Source: Streptomyces vilmorinianum
Lineage (GTDB): Bacteria > Actinomycetota > Actinomycetes > Streptomycetales > Streptomycetaceae
Assembly: GCF_005517195.1 (NCBI RefSeq)
Contig: NZ_CP040244.1
Span: 4,978,001 to 5,042,000, forward strand
Direction of reading: 5' to 3'
DNA length: 64,000 nucleotides
Part shown: piece after piece, positions 8,853 to 17,678 of the stretch
Layout of the letters: each line of letters opens with the position of its first letter
How positions within the stretch are numbered: position 1 is the stretch's first letter
Program-made: the position numbers and the translations under genes
Notes under the pieces: model-generated
The model's input: the letters and a program-made list of their open reading frames with translations, nothing else
Database searches by the model: none
Told to the model about the DNA's origin: nothing

Positions 8853-9863
8853 ATGCGCATCGGACTGATCGGAACGGGACGTATCGGGGCCTTCCACGCG
8901 GGCGTGCTCGCCCGCCATCCGGAGGTCGAATCACTGATCGTGGCGGACATGGACGCCACCCGGGCGGCGCGGGTCGCCGGGGCGATCGGCGCGACGGCCG
9001 CGCCGGACGACGACGCCCTGTTCGACCACGCCCTCGACGCCGTCGTCATCGCCTCCGCCACCGCGTCCCACGCCGAACTGATCGCCCGCGCCGCGGCGGC
9101 CGGGCTGCCCGCCTTCTGCGAGAAGCCCATCGCCCTGGACGTGCCCGGCACGCTCGGCGCGCTGCGGGCCGCCGAGGCCGCGGGCACCGAGCTCCAGCTC
9201 GGCTTCATGCGCCGCTTCGACGCGGGGTACGCCGCCGCCCGCGAGGCGGTGCGGACCGGACGGCTCGGCCGCCTGCACACCGTACGGGCGGCCACCTCCG
9301 ACCCCGCGCCGCCGCCCGCCGCGTATCTGCCGCTCTCCGGCGGGCTCTTCCGGGACTGTCTGGTGCACGACTTCGACATCCTGCGGTGGGTGACCGGGCG
9401 GGAGGTGGCCGAGGTGTACGCCACCGGCTCGGACACCGGCCCGGCGATGTTCCGCGAGGCCGGCGACCTGGACACGGCGGCGGCGGTGCTCACCCTGGAC
9501 GACGGCACGCTGGCGACGGCGACGGCGACCCGGTGCAACGGGGCCGGTTACGACGTACGGATGGAGCTGGCCGGCGAGCGGGACCAGATCGCCGTGGGCC
9601 TGGACGACCGCACCCCGCTCACCTCGGTGGAGCCGTCCGGTCCCGCCGCCCCGGTCAAGCCCTGGCCCGGGTTCCTGGAGCGGTTCGCCCCCGCGTACGA
9701 GGCCGAGCTGGACGCGTTCGTCCGGCTGGTGCGGGGCGAGGCGCCCAACCCGTGCGACGGCCGCGAGGCGCTGGAGGCGCTCCGGATCGCCGAGGCCTGC
9801 GAGCGTTCACGGCGTGAGCACCGCCCGGTCGCGCTGGACGAGATCCCGTCACACTCCGGCTGA
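8853..9863 (+). CDS. Gfo/Idh/MocA-family NAD(P)-dependent oxidoreductase
   Basis: 336 residues from ATG 8853. The N-terminal Rossmann fold has IGLIGTGRIGAFHAG, with the nucleotide-binding Asp in VADMDATRA. The family catalytic Lys is in FCEKPIALDV, and the His/Asp region of the second domain is LVHDFDILRW. Family members oxidise inositol, glucose derivatives and similar polyols in the cytoplasm. Divergent placement from a GntR regulator and sugar importer suggests that it acts on the imported substrate; an inositol 2-dehydrogenase-like activity is a reasonable guess and not proven. The last 15 bases overlap tail to tail with the thioesterase gene. Confidence 0.88.
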   Translation: MRIGLIGTGRIGAFHAGVLARHPEVESLIVADMDATRAARVAGAIGATAAPDDDALFDHALDAVVIASATASHAELIARAAAAGLPAFCEKPIALDVPGTLGALRAAEAAGTELQLGFMRRFDAGYAAAREAVRTGRLGRLHTVRAATSDPAPPPAAYLPLSGGLFRDCLVHDFDILRWVTGREVAEVYATGSDTGPAMFREAGDLDTAAAVLTLDDGTLATATATRCNGAGYDVRMELAGERDQIAVGLDDRTPLTSVEPSGPAAPVKPWPGFLERFAPAYEAELDAFVRLVRGEAPNPCDGREALEALRIAEACERSRREHRPVALDEIPSHSG

Positions 9864-10277
9864 CAGCACCGTGCCTTGGGCGACGGCGCACAGGGTCTCC
9901 ACACCCTCCGCGTCGACGGTCAGCAGGTCGCACCGGACGACGGCCTGCCGGCGTCCCGCGTGGACCACACTCGCGCGGGCGATCAGCGTGCTGCCCTTCG
10001 CGGGGCGGACGTACTGGATGGAGAAGCCGGCGGTCAGGACGGCCGCGCCCAGCGCGGTGCCGGCCGCGAAGGTGAGCGCGTTGTCGGCCGCGTACGAGAG
10101 CACGCCGCCGTGCGCGAAGCCGTTCTGCTGCTGGAGCTCCTCGCGGAGGTCCACCTCCAGGGTCGCCCCGCCGTCGCCGAAGGCGGTGATCCGGGCGCCG
10201 ACGAGCCGGCTGAACGGCTGGGCGTCGAGCACCTTCCGCGCGAGGTCGAGGTCGAGGTCGTGCGAGGGAGCGGTCAT
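9849..10277 (-). CDS. PaaI-family hotdog thioesterase
   Basis: 142 residues from ATG 10277, the normal length of a single hotdog domain. The active-site helix QQNGFAHGGVLSYAADNA carries the HGG motif and the Asp typical of PaaI-type thioesterases, which release CoA from small acyl or phenylacetyl thioesters. The strand SIQYVRPAKGSTLIARA is also characteristic. It starts four bases from the end of the P450 gene, so the two are probably one transcript. The substrate is unknown. Confidence 0.85.
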   Translation of the reverse strand: MTAPSHDLDLDLARKVLDAQPFSRLVGARITAFGDGGATLEVDLREELQQQNGFAHGGVLSYAADNALTFAAGTALGAAVLTAGFSIQYVRPAKGSTLIARASVVHAGRRQAVVRCDLLTVDAEGVETLCAVAQGTVLSAGV

Positions 10278-10281
10278 GGGT

Positions 10282-11460
10282 TCACCATCTGACGGGAAGG
10301 CGGCGCACGCCGCGCATGAGCAAGCCGGGCAGCCAGTCCAACGTGCCGCCGTCGGGGTCGAGTTCCAGGCCGGGGAAGCGTTCGAGGAGTGTCCGCAGGG
10401 CGATGCGGGCCTCCATGCGGGCGAGCGGGGCGCCCAGGCAGTAGTGGATGCCGTGCCCGAAGGCGAGATGGCCGCGCGGGTCCCTGCGGAGGTCGAAGCG
10501 GTCGGGGTCGGGGAAGCGCTCGGGGTCGCGGCCACCTGAGGCGAGGGAGACGAGGACCGGTTCGTACGCGGGGATGAGCGTCGGCCCGATCCGTACGGGC
10601 TCCCGGGTGAACCGGAAGGTCGCGTTCTCCACCGGCCCCTCCCAGCGCAGCGTCTCCTCCACGACGGCGTCGAGCAGGCCGAAGTCGGCGCGAAGGGCGG
10701 CGAGTTGGTCACGGTGGGTGAGCAACACCCGTACGGCGTTGGAGATGAGGTTGACGGTGGTCTCGTGGCCGGCGAGGAGCAGGAGGTACGCGAGGCCGCG
10801 CAACTCGGCCAGGGAGAGCCGGTCGCCGTCCTCGGCGCGGGCGGTGATCAGGTCGGAGAGCAGGTCGTCGGTGGGGGCGGAGGCGCGTTTGTCCTCGATG
10901 AGTGTGTCGAGATAGGCGGCGAGGCCCTCGATCGCCGCCGCCTCGGGGCCGGCGCCGGTCGGGGCGACGATCTCGTTGGACCAGGCCCGGAAGGTGTCGC
11001 GGTCGGCCGCCGGGATGCCGAGGAGTTCACAGATGACGATGATGGGCAGCGGGAAGGCGAAGGAGTCGATCAGGTCGGCGTGGCCTGACGGCGCCATCGC
11101 GTCGGCGAGTTCGCCGGTGAGCCGCTGGACGCGCGGGCGCAGGCTCTCCACCCGCCGGCCGGTGAACTGGCCCCCGACCAGTTTGCGCAGCCGGGTGTGG
11201 TCGGGCGGGTCGAGGACGAGCAGATTCGGTCCGATGAGCCGCTCGTCCATCATGGTCATGCCGAGGACGGACGGTGACTTGGACAGCCTCGGGTCGGCCA
11301 GGGCCGCGCGTGCCTCCTCGTAACCGACGACCAGCCACAGCCGGTCGCCGTCCGCGGTGCGTACGTGGTGGACGGGACCGGCTTCGCGCATCTTCGCGTA
11401 GTACGGATAGGGGTTCGCGGTGAAGTCCGCGCCGTACTCCCCCAGATCGATGACGGACAT
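10282..11460 (-). CDS. Cytochrome P450 (CYP105/107-like)
   Basis: 392 residues, a soluble class I bacterial P450. The oxygen-binding I helix is LLLAGHETTVN, the K helix ExxR is ETLR, and the heme-Cys loop is FGHGIHYCLGAPLAR. All key residues are present. It should need ferredoxin and ferredoxin reductase; neither is encoded next to it. It is followed at once by the thioesterase gene and lies 10 bases downstream of the end of the response regulator gene on the same strand. The substrate cannot be told from the sequence; family members hydroxylate macrolides, steroids or xenobiotics. Confidence 0.92.
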   Translation of the reverse strand: MSVIDLGEYGADFTANPYPYYAKMREAGPVHHVRTADGDRLWLVVGYEEARAALADPRLSKSPSVLGMTMMDERLIGPNLLVLDPPDHTRLRKLVGGQFTGRRVESLRPRVQRLTGELADAMAPSGHADLIDSFAFPLPIIVICELLGIPAADRDTFRAWSNEIVAPTGAGPEAAAIEGLAAYLDTLIEDKRASAPTDDLLSDLITARAEDGDRLSLAELRGLAYLLLLAGHETTVNLISNAVRVLLTHRDQLAALRADFGLLDAVVEETLRWEGPVENATFRFTREPVRIGPTLIPAYEPVLVSLASGGRDPERFPDPDRFDLRRDPRGHLAFGHGIHYCLGAPLARMEARIALRTLLERFPGLELDPDGGTLDWLPGLLMRGVRRLPVRW

Positions 11461-11469
11461 CGGGCCAGC

Positions 11470-12141
11470 CTAGGCGCCGTCCTCGTTCTCCAGTAGTCCC
11501 GCGTCGTGGACGAGGAGCGCGATCTGGACGCGGTTGTTGAGGCCGAGTTTGGCGAGAATCCGTGACACGTGTGTCTTGACCGTCGGCACGCTCATGTAAA
11601 GGGCGGCGGCGATCTCGGCGTTGGACTGCCCGTGGCCGACGGCGACCGCGACCTCCCTTTCGCGCTGGGCGAGTTCGGCGATGCGGTCGGCGGCGGTGGC
11701 GCGCCGGGGCTGTTCCTGCCGCCCGGCGACATGGGTCATCAGCTGGCGGGTGACGGCCGGGGAGAGCACGGGGTCGCCGGACGCGACCCGGCGCACGGAG
11801 GCGACGATCTCGGCGGGCGGCGTGTCCTTGAGGACGAAGCCCGCCGCGCCGGCGCGCAGGGCGCGCAGGACCTGCTCGTCGGCGTGGAAGGTGGTGAGGA
11901 CGAGGACCTCGGGGGCGTCGGGGCGGGCGCGCAGCCGTTCGGTGGCGGTGAGGCCGTCGACGTGGGGCATCCGGATGTCCATCAGGACGACGTCGGGGGC
12001 GAGCCGGGCGACGAGTTCGGGGACGTCCCGGCCGTCGCCGCCCTCGCCGACGATCTCGATGTCCTCGGCGCCGCCGAGCATGAAGGTGAGGCCCGTGCGG
12101 ACCAGGGGGTCGTCGTCGACGACGAGCAGGCGGATGGTCAT
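11470..12141 (-). CDS. NarL/LuxR-type response regulator
   Basis: 223 residues from ATG 12141, which overlaps the histidine kinase stop by four bases. An ATG three codons upstream is also open. The receiver domain has VVDDDPLVRTG, the phospho-Asp in DVVLMDIRMP, the Thr in VLVLTTFHAD and the Lys in GFVLKDTPP. The C-terminal LuxR helix-turn-helix is QREREVAVAVGHGQSNAEIA with VKTHVSRILAKLGL. It forms a two-component system with the overlapping kinase gene. No obvious target is adjacent apart from the downstream P450 gene. Confidence 0.92.
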   Translation of the reverse strand: MTIRLLVVDDDPLVRTGLTFMLGGAEDIEIVGEGGDGRDVPELVARLAPDVVLMDIRMPHVDGLTATERLRARPDAPEVLVLTTFHADEQVLRALRAGAAGFVLKDTPPAEIVASVRRVASGDPVLSPAVTRQLMTHVAGRQEQPRRATAADRIAELAQREREVAVAVGHGQSNAEIAAALYMSVPTVKTHVSRILAKLGLNNRVQIALLVHDAGLLENEDGA

Positions 12142-13355
12142 GCGGGCCACGGTAGCCAGGCGCGCAGGGCGAATCCCCCGTCGGGTGCCGGGCCGTGTTC
12201 GAGGCGCCCGCCGGCGAGGGTGGCGCGCTCGGTGAGCCCGATGAGGCCCTGCCCGGAGCCTGGCACGTGCGGGACGGGTCCGGTGGGGGCCGGGTTGTGG
12301 ACCTCGATCGTCAGTCCGTCGCCGGGGCGGCCGCGCAGGGTGAGGGTGACGTCGGTGCCGGGGGCGTGCTTGCGGACGTTGGTGAGGCCTTCCTGGGCGA
12401 TGCGGTAGACGGTGCGGCCGGTGGCGGCGGGGACGGCTGCCGGATCCTCCACGCCGGAGTCGAGGACGACCTTGGTCCCGGCGTCGCGGGACTCGGCGAC
12501 CAGCGCGTCGAGGGTGGCGAGGGTGGGCTGGGGCCGGTCGCCCTCGGCGCCTTCGCCGGGCGCGCGCAGGACGCCGATGATCTCGCGGAGGTCCTGGAGC
12601 GCCTCGTGGGCGCTGTCCCGGATGACCCCGGCGGCGCGGGCGACCTGCGCGGGCGGTGCGTCGGGCCGGAACTCCAGGGCTCCGGCGTGCACGCTGAGCA
12701 GGGTGAGCCGGTGGGCGAGGACGTCGTGCATCTCGCGGGCGATGGCCTCCCGGGCCAGCCGCTGGGCCTGCTCGGCGCGCAGCTCGGCCTCGGCCTCGGC
12801 GCGGCGGGCCCGTTCGCGCAGCGCCTCGACGAGCTGGCGCCGGGAGCGTACGAGCATGCCCCAGGCGGTCATCAACAGGATCAGGATGAAGCCGATGGCG
12901 ATCCCGAGCCCGACGTTGATCTCGGGGTCGGGCCGCAGGAAGGCCTGGGCGGTGGAAGCGGCCACCGCGAGGGCGCCGATGGACGCGACCTCGCGGAAGG
13001 GCCGCCGTACGGCGACGCCGAAGAGGCTGACGAGGAGGGCTCCACCGGCGACGGGCGCGACCACGCTGACGAGGGAGATCACGATCGCGACGGCCGCGGG
13101 CCGGCGGCGGCGCAGCCAGAGCGCGCAGCAGGCGGCGGCGCCGACGATCTGGTCGGCCGCGACGACGGCGTCGCTGTTGTACTTGGCGCTGGTGTCGGCG
13201 GCGAGCAGTCCGAGGAATGCGGCGACGAGGAACAGTGTGGTGTCGACGACCCAGTCGCGTACGGTACGGCGCGGCCGCCGGCCCGGTGGGCCGTCGGCCG
13301 GGGTGTCGGCCATGGCCGAGGGAAGCAGCCAGGCGTGGCGGTCCGTACGTGTCAT
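12138..13355 (-). CDS. Sensor histidine kinase, HisKA_3 (NarL partner) type
   Basis: 405 residues from ATG 13355 (MTRTDRHAW); a start six codons earlier is possible. The N-terminal half has several short transmembrane helices (TLFLVAAFLGLLAAD, AVAIVISLVSVVAPV, IGFILILLMTAWGML), followed by a coiled linker rich in Arg/Glu. The phospho-acceptor is His in AREMHDVLAHRLTLL, and the C-terminal ATPase contains RIAQEGLTNVRKHAPG and GSGQGLIGLTERA. There is no extracellular sensor domain of any size, so it probably senses a membrane or cytoplasmic signal. It is coupled to the response regulator by overlap. Confidence 0.92.
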   Translation of the reverse strand: MTRTDRHAWLLPSAMADTPADGPPGRRPRRTVRDWVVDTTLFLVAAFLGLLAADTSAKYNSDAVVAADQIVGAAACCALWLRRRRPAAVAIVISLVSVVAPVAGGALLVSLFGVAVRRPFREVASIGALAVAASTAQAFLRPDPEINVGLGIAIGFILILLMTAWGMLVRSRRQLVEALRERARRAEAEAELRAEQAQRLAREAIAREMHDVLAHRLTLLSVHAGALEFRPDAPPAQVARAAGVIRDSAHEALQDLREIIGVLRAPGEGAEGDRPQPTLATLDALVAESRDAGTKVVLDSGVEDPAAVPAATGRTVYRIAQEGLTNVRKHAPGTDVTLTLRGRPGDGLTIEVHNPAPTGPVPHVPGSGQGLIGLTERATLAGGRLEHGPAPDGGFALRAWLPWPA

Positions 13356-13501
13356 GGATTCCAAATTACGCACGCGAGGGGCGCGGGGCCGGTCGTGGAG
13401 ACGGTCCGGCTACCGAAGTCGCGCGACGAGAGACTTTGGTAGCACCCGCCATGGACGAGCGGCCGACGCGGACGCCGGGCGGAACGGATCATGATCGGTC
13501 C

Positions 13502-13720
13502 ATGAAGAAGTTGCTGGAGATCGTGGGTGTGGTCGTCCTGATCGGCGGAGTCGCGGGTGTGCTGCGCGAGCTGACGGGCTGGTTCCCCTTCATGGGCTTC
13601 ACCCGGCTCGTGACGGAGAACGTGTGGTTCCTGGAGGGCCGCGAGCTCTTCGCGAACATAGTGATCGCGGTCCTGGGCTTCGTGATCCTGGTGGTCTCGG
13701 ACCGGGTGGAGAAGGCTTAG
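13502..13720 (+). CDS. Small two-helix membrane protein
   Basis: 72 residues from ATG 13502. Two hydrophobic helices are clear: EIVGVVVLIGGVAGVLREL near the N-terminus and IVIAVLGFVILVV near the C-terminus. They are separated by a Phe/Trp-containing loop (TGWFPFMGFTRLV). Codon use is typical of the host. It is divergent from the histidine kinase gene, and the function is not recognised. A longer upstream frame exists but lacks a good start. Confidence 0.65.
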   Translation: MKKLLEIVGVVVLIGGVAGVLRELTGWFPFMGFTRLVTENVWFLEGRELFANIVIAVLGFVILVVSDRVEKA

Positions 13721-13751
13721 ACGTACGGGAGTGAACGCGTGGGCCACGGAC

Positions 13752-14678
13752 CTACCGTGCGCCCTCGTCGGCGGCGCGGCGCCCCCACGTCGTCCCCGCG
13801 AGGACCAGGACGGCTCCCGCGATGCCGAGCAGGCCAGGACGGTCCCCGGCCAGGGCGATGCCGGCGGCCGCGGCCCACAGCGGTTCCGTGCCGAGGAGGA
13901 GGCTGACGCGGGAGGGGGAGGTGCGGCGGACGGCCCACATCTGCACGAAGAAGGCGAAGAGCGTGCAGAAGACGGAGAGGAAGAGCAGTCCGGCCCATTC
14001 TCGCGGGCCGAAGCCGAGCGCCACCGACCAAGGGGACTCGCCGGTGCCGGGCGCCGCGGCGAGCAGGGCGAAGACGGCGACGGCGGAGCCGAGTTGGACG
14101 GTGGTGAGGGAGAGCGAGTCGGCGCTCCGCACGGCCTTGATCCGGGCCATCGCGAGGACGTGGACGGTACGGGCGAGGGCGGCGAGCAGCATCAGCAGGT
14201 CGCCTAGGGAGGGGGTGGTGAAGCCGCCGCCCTGGGTGAGCAGCACCACGCCGGCCACGGAGAGCCCGGCGGCGGCCAGGAAGGCGCGGGGTGGCCTGGT
14301 GCGGAGGACGGCGGCTTCGGCGAGCGGGGTGAAGATCATGGTGAGGCTGATGATCAGGCCGGCGTTGGTGGCGGAGGTGTGGACGACGCCGTAGGTCTCC
14401 AGGAGGAAGATCCCGCTGAGGATCAGGCCGAGGAGGCCGGCGCCGCGCCACTGGGCCGCGCTCAGCGCCCGCAGCCCCCGCCGTCCGGCGACGGCGAGGG
14501 CGGGCAGGACGACGGCGAACCGCAGGACGAGGACGGCGACGACGGTGTGGGTGGTGGTGATGCCCTTGGCCGCGAGATAGCTCGCGCCCCAGACGACGGC
14601 GACGAGGAGCACCGGGAGGTCGGTGAGCCAGGCGCGACGCGGGGCGCGAAGGGGTACGGAAGTGGCGATCGACGACAT
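13752..14678 (-). CDS. EamA/DMT-superfamily transporter
   Basis: 308 residues with about ten short hydrophobic helices in two EamA repeats. The first repeat opens with LLVAVVWGASYLAAKG, the classic start of this family. The second repeat has LFLSVFCTLFAFFVQMWAVRR with the following SLLLGTEPLWAAAAG. Members export metabolites or drugs across the membrane. It stands alone between the small membrane protein gene and the RibD-type reductase. The substrate is unknown. Confidence 0.88.
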   Translation of the reverse strand: MSSIATSVPLRAPRRAWLTDLPVLLVAVVWGASYLAAKGITTTHTVVAVLVLRFAVVLPALAVAGRRGLRALSAAQWRGAGLLGLILSGIFLLETYGVVHTSATNAGLIISLTMIFTPLAEAAVLRTRPPRAFLAAAGLSVAGVVLLTQGGGFTTPSLGDLLMLLAALARTVHVLAMARIKAVRSADSLSLTTVQLGSAVAVFALLAAAPGTGESPWSVALGFGPREWAGLLFLSVFCTLFAFFVQMWAVRRTSPSRVSLLLGTEPLWAAAAGIALAGDRPGLLGIAGAVLVLAGTTWGRRAADEGAR

Positions 14679-14780
14679 TGCGGGCCGGCTCCAACTCGTC
14701 GGACGGGGTGGAGACTTCGGCGGCTCGCACGCGGGAGGATCACCGTACCGGGACGAGCGTGTGGTGGCTACACCTTTCTG

Positions 14781-15392
14781 CTAGGCGTAGCTCCCGTACT
14801 CGGGGCGGCCCGCCAGTTCGTACGTGTGGATGGCGACGCCCGAGGCCGTGGTCCGGGCCGCGGCGTGCCGGAAGGCGGTGGGCCGGGCGCCGTCGGCGAA
14901 GAGGCGGAACCCCGTGCCGAGGACGACGGGGAAGACGAGCAGGTGGAGCGTGTCGATGAGGTCGTGCGCCATCAGGGACCTGGCGAGGCCTCCGCTCCCG
15001 TGCATCTGCACCTCGCCGTCGGTGCGGTCCTTGAGGGCCGCGACCTCCTTGGCGATGTCGCCGTTCAGGATCGTGGTGCCTGCCCAGTCGGCCCTGTCGA
15101 GGGTGGTCGAGGCGACGTACTTGGGCAGGGCGTTGAGCTTGGAGGCGATCGGGTCGGTGGGGTCGGTCTGCTTCGGCCAGTAGCTCGCGAAGATCTCGTA
15201 GGTGCGGCGGCCGAGGAGGAAGGCGGCGGGCCTGTCGAAGACCTCGGTCATGAAGGCGCCGAAATCCTCGTCCCCGTACGGCACGGACCAGCCGCCGTGT
15301 TCGAAGCCGCCGGTGGTGTCCTCGTCCGGGCCACCGGGGGCCTGGTAGACGCCGTCGAGCGTCACGAACTGGGTGAGGGAGAGCGTGCCCAT
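14781..15392 (-). CDS. RibD C-terminal / dihydrofolate reductase-like protein
   Basis: 203 residues of the RibD_C fold found in many stand-alone actinobacterial reductases. Typical elements are LTQFVTLDGVYQAPGG at the N-terminus, FLLGRRTYEIFASYW, VQMHGSGGLARSL (nucleotide-binding glycines) and LLVFPVVLGTGFRLF. It presumably binds NADPH in the cytoplasm; its substrate is not known, and true dihydrofolate reductase activity is doubtful. It is divergent from the short-chain dehydrogenase gene, with 190 bases between the starts. Confidence 0.85.
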   Translation of the reverse strand: MGTLSLTQFVTLDGVYQAPGGPDEDTTGGFEHGGWSVPYGDEDFGAFMTEVFDRPAAFLLGRRTYEIFASYWPKQTDPTDPIASKLNALPKYVASTTLDRADWAGTTILNGDIAKEVAALKDRTDGEVQMHGSGGLARSLMAHDLIDTLHLLVFPVVLGTGFRLFADGARPTAFRHAAARTTASGVAIHTYELAGRPEYGSYA

Positions 15393-15582
15393 GGTGCTGC
15401 CCTTCGGTTCGGCCGGGTGTCCCCCGGTCCATCGTGTCTCAGAAGGTTCGACTCCACCGCTCGGCGAAATTCATCGATGTCGGTCGTCGATGCCGGTCTC
15501 CGTGTCCGATTGCCGCCAGCGTCCGGCCGGCCCGCCCACTTTGATTGAACCCGCAACCACTACACATGAAGGTAGGTACGGG

Positions 15583-16314
15583 ATGGACGGCAAGGCGGTT
15601 CTGGTGACGGGCGGCAGCCGCGGGATCGGCGCGGCCACGGCACTGCGGCTGGCCCAGGAGGGCGCGGACGTGGCCTTCACCTACGTCGAAGGGGAGGAGC
15701 GGGCACGCGAGGTCGCCGGGCGGATCGAGGCGATCGGGCGCAAGGCCCTGCCCCTGCGGGCCGACGCCGCGGACGCCGGGGACGCGGCGGGGGCGGTGGA
15801 GTGGGCGGCGGACGCGCTCGGCCGGCTCGACGTGCTGGTCAACAACGCCGGGGTCGGGGTGATCGCCCCGCTGGACTCGCTGACCCTCGCGGACGTCGAC
15901 CGGGTCCTCGCGGTCAACGTCCGGGCGGCCTTCCTCGCCGCCCAGGCGGCGGCCGCGCGCATGGACCGGGGCGGGCGGATCATCACGATCGGGTCCTGCA
16001 TGGCGACCCGCGTCCCGGGCCCCGGCGGCACGCTCTACACGCTGAGCAAGGCGGCGCTGGTCGGCCTGAACAAGGCGCTCGCGCGGGAGCTGGGCGGGCG
16101 CGGCATCACCGCGAACATCGTCCACCCGGGGCCGGTCGACACGGACATGAACCCGGCGGACGGGCCGTACGCGCAGGGCCAGGCGGCCATGACGGCCCTC
16201 GGCCGCTTCGGCACCCCGCAGGAGGTCGCGGCGATGGTGGCGTTCCTGGCGGGTCCGGGCGCGGCGTACGTGACGGGCGCGGAGTTCTCGGTGGACGGCG
16301 GCCACGCGGCGTAA
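15583..16314 (+). CDS. Short-chain dehydrogenase/reductase (SDR), FabG-like
   Basis: 243 residues from ATG 15583. The cofactor motif is TGGSRGIGAAT (TGxxxGxG). The structural NNAG motif is present as LVNNAGVGV. The catalytic Ser region is TIGSCMAT, with YxxxK as YTLSKAALVG. The C-terminus FSVDGGHAA is typical of classical SDRs. It is an NAD(P)H-dependent oxidoreductase; the substrate is not given by context. A strong inverted repeat at 16503-16544 would end the transcript. Confidence 0.9.
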   Translation: MDGKAVLVTGGSRGIGAATALRLAQEGADVAFTYVEGEERAREVAGRIEAIGRKALPLRADAADAGDAAGAVEWAADALGRLDVLVNNAGVGVIAPLDSLTLADVDRVLAVNVRAAFLAAQAAAARMDRGGRIITIGSCMATRVPGPGGTLYTLSKAALVGLNKALARELGGRGITANIVHPGPVDTDMNPADGPYAQGQAAMTALGRFGTPQEVAAMVAFLAGPGAAYVTGAEFSVDGGHAA

Positions 16315-16430
16315 GGGCCGGGCGCTCCGCCCCCGCCCCAGGGGCTCGGGCGCCGAACCGGGGATGGGCCACGGGCCCGGAGCGGGCACGGGCCGCGGAC
16401 CCGGAACGTGGCCCTGGGCCGTAGGCCCAA

Positions 16431-16490
16431 GGCGGGGCCGGGCCGCTCAGGGCGGGGCCGGGCCGCTCAGGGCGGGGCCGGGCCGCTCAG
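16431..16490. repeat. Tandem repeat, three exact 20-base units
   Basis: The 20-base unit GGCGGGGCCGGGCCGCTCAG occurs three times without change, directly downstream of the SDR gene and just before a terminator-like stem-loop. The preceding bases are also GC-rich and repetitive. It lies between convergent genes and does not code for anything visible. Confidence 0.9.
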
Positions 16491-16502
16491 GGCCCGGAAA
16501 GG

Positions 16503-16544
16503 CGCGAGGGCGCACCGGTGCTGTCGGGTCGGTGCGCCCTCGCG
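16503..16544. terminator. Bidirectional terminator-like hairpin
   Basis: A perfect 15-base-pair stem (CGCGAGGGCGCACCG at 16503-16517 with its complement at 16530-16544) encloses a 12-base loop. It lies between the convergent SDR (ends 16314) and allantoicase (ends 16562) genes. There is no T run, as is common in Streptomyces. Confidence 0.7.
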
Positions 16545-16561
16545 TGCCGGGCGGGGTGTCG

Positions 16562-17677
16562 TTACCCGCCCAGTTCCTGGTGGCGGGCCGTGAGCCGCGC
16601 CGAGCCCGCTTCGGTCAGGGAGCCGAAGAGGCGGAGGCGGGAGATGCCGCCGTCGGGGTAGATGTCGATCCGGACGCGCGAGCCGACCGCCGGCGTGTCG
16701 AGCACGAAGCGGTGGTTGGTGTCCGGCTGGAGGCGGGTCCGGGGCAGGATCTCGGTCCAGTCATCGGAGCCTTCGGCCGCCACGGACAGCGCCGCCCAGC
16801 CCGCGCTGTTGCCCTTGAGGTAGGCGGTGTCGATCTCGACGGCGCGGATCTCCGACTCGGCGACCAGGCTGTAGCGGATCCAGTCGTTGCCCTTGTCGCG
16901 GCGGCGCCGGGTCTCCCAGCCGTCGTCCATCTTGCGGGAGCGGCCCGGCTGGATGGTGTTGGTCGCCGGGGAGTAGAAGCGGTCGGAGGCGTCCTCGACC
17001 TGGCCGCCGTTCTCCAGCGCCGCGAGGTCGAAGGTGCCGAGCACGCCCAGCCAGGCCGGGTCCGGGGCGACCTCGCCGTACACGCGCAGGCGCGCGATGC
17101 CGCCGTCCGGGTGCTGGTTGACGCGCAGGTGCGTGAAGCGCTGCTCGACGTCGACCGCGAAGCCGTTCGCCGCGTGGCCGCCGATCGCGGTGCGCGGGAC
17201 GAGGGTCGTCCACTTCACGTCGTCGGCGAGAAGCTCCTCGGGCGACGGGGAGCCGGCCACCGAGGTCGCCTCGACCGAGACGGCCTGCGGGTAATTGCCG
17301 CGGAAGTGCGCGGTGTCGACGACGATGCCGCGTACGACGCCGGGGGCGCCGAGCCGTACGAGCGCCCAGTCGTGGTCGTCCTCGGTCGGGTGCGGCTGCT
17401 CGGCCGAGACGCCGCGGCGGCGCCGGGTCTCCCAGCCGTCCATGATCTTGCCCTTGTGGCCGAAGTGCTCGGGGTCGAACTCGGCTGCCTCGGGCTTGAG
17501 CATGTTCTCGCGCTCGGCGAAGAACTCGTCGTTGGCGGCGATCACACCGGCGCCGAGACGCCGGTCGGCGAGGTCGGCGTACTGCGTGAAGGGGAAGTCC
17601 GCGGTGCGGTAGTCGGCGTACGGGTCGCCGCCTCCGTACGGGCTCGCGTCACCGGTGAAGGAGGGTATGGCGGACAC
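16562..17677 (-). CDS. alc: Allantoicase
   Basis: 371 residues, the usual length. The enzyme hydrolyses allantoate to ureidoglycolate and urea, the step after allantoinase in purine breakdown. The protein is an internal duplication: the motif DGWETRRRR occurs in both halves, each followed by an RLGAPG- or YSLVAESEIR-type strand and a DTA(H/Y)xxGN segment. Other family marks are FFAERENMLKPE and VNQHPDGGIARLRVYG. It starts two bases from the end of the allantoinase gene (stop at 17679), so they form one transcript controlled from the region at 19.0-19.3 kb. Confidence 0.95.
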   Translation of the reverse strand: MSAIPSFTGDASPYGGGDPYADYRTADFPFTQYADLADRRLGAGVIAANDEFFAERENMLKPEAAEFDPEHFGHKGKIMDGWETRRRRGVSAEQPHPTEDDHDWALVRLGAPGVVRGIVVDTAHFRGNYPQAVSVEATSVAGSPSPEELLADDVKWTTLVPRTAIGGHAANGFAVDVEQRFTHLRVNQHPDGGIARLRVYGEVAPDPAWLGVLGTFDLAALENGGQVEDASDRFYSPATNTIQPGRSRKMDDGWETRRRRDKGNDWIRYSLVAESEIRAVEIDTAYLKGNSAGWAALSVAAEGSDDWTEILPRTRLQPDTNHRFVLDTPAVGSRVRIDIYPDGGISRLRLFGSLTEAGSARLTARHQELGG

Positions 17678-17678
17678 G

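Noticed and set aside
6886..8934. Upstream half of the 1032-codon minus frame ending in the permease
   Set aside because: Upstream of the ATG at 6885 the frame runs through the lipoprotein and GntR genes in a wrong phase; only the part from 6885 down codes for the permease.
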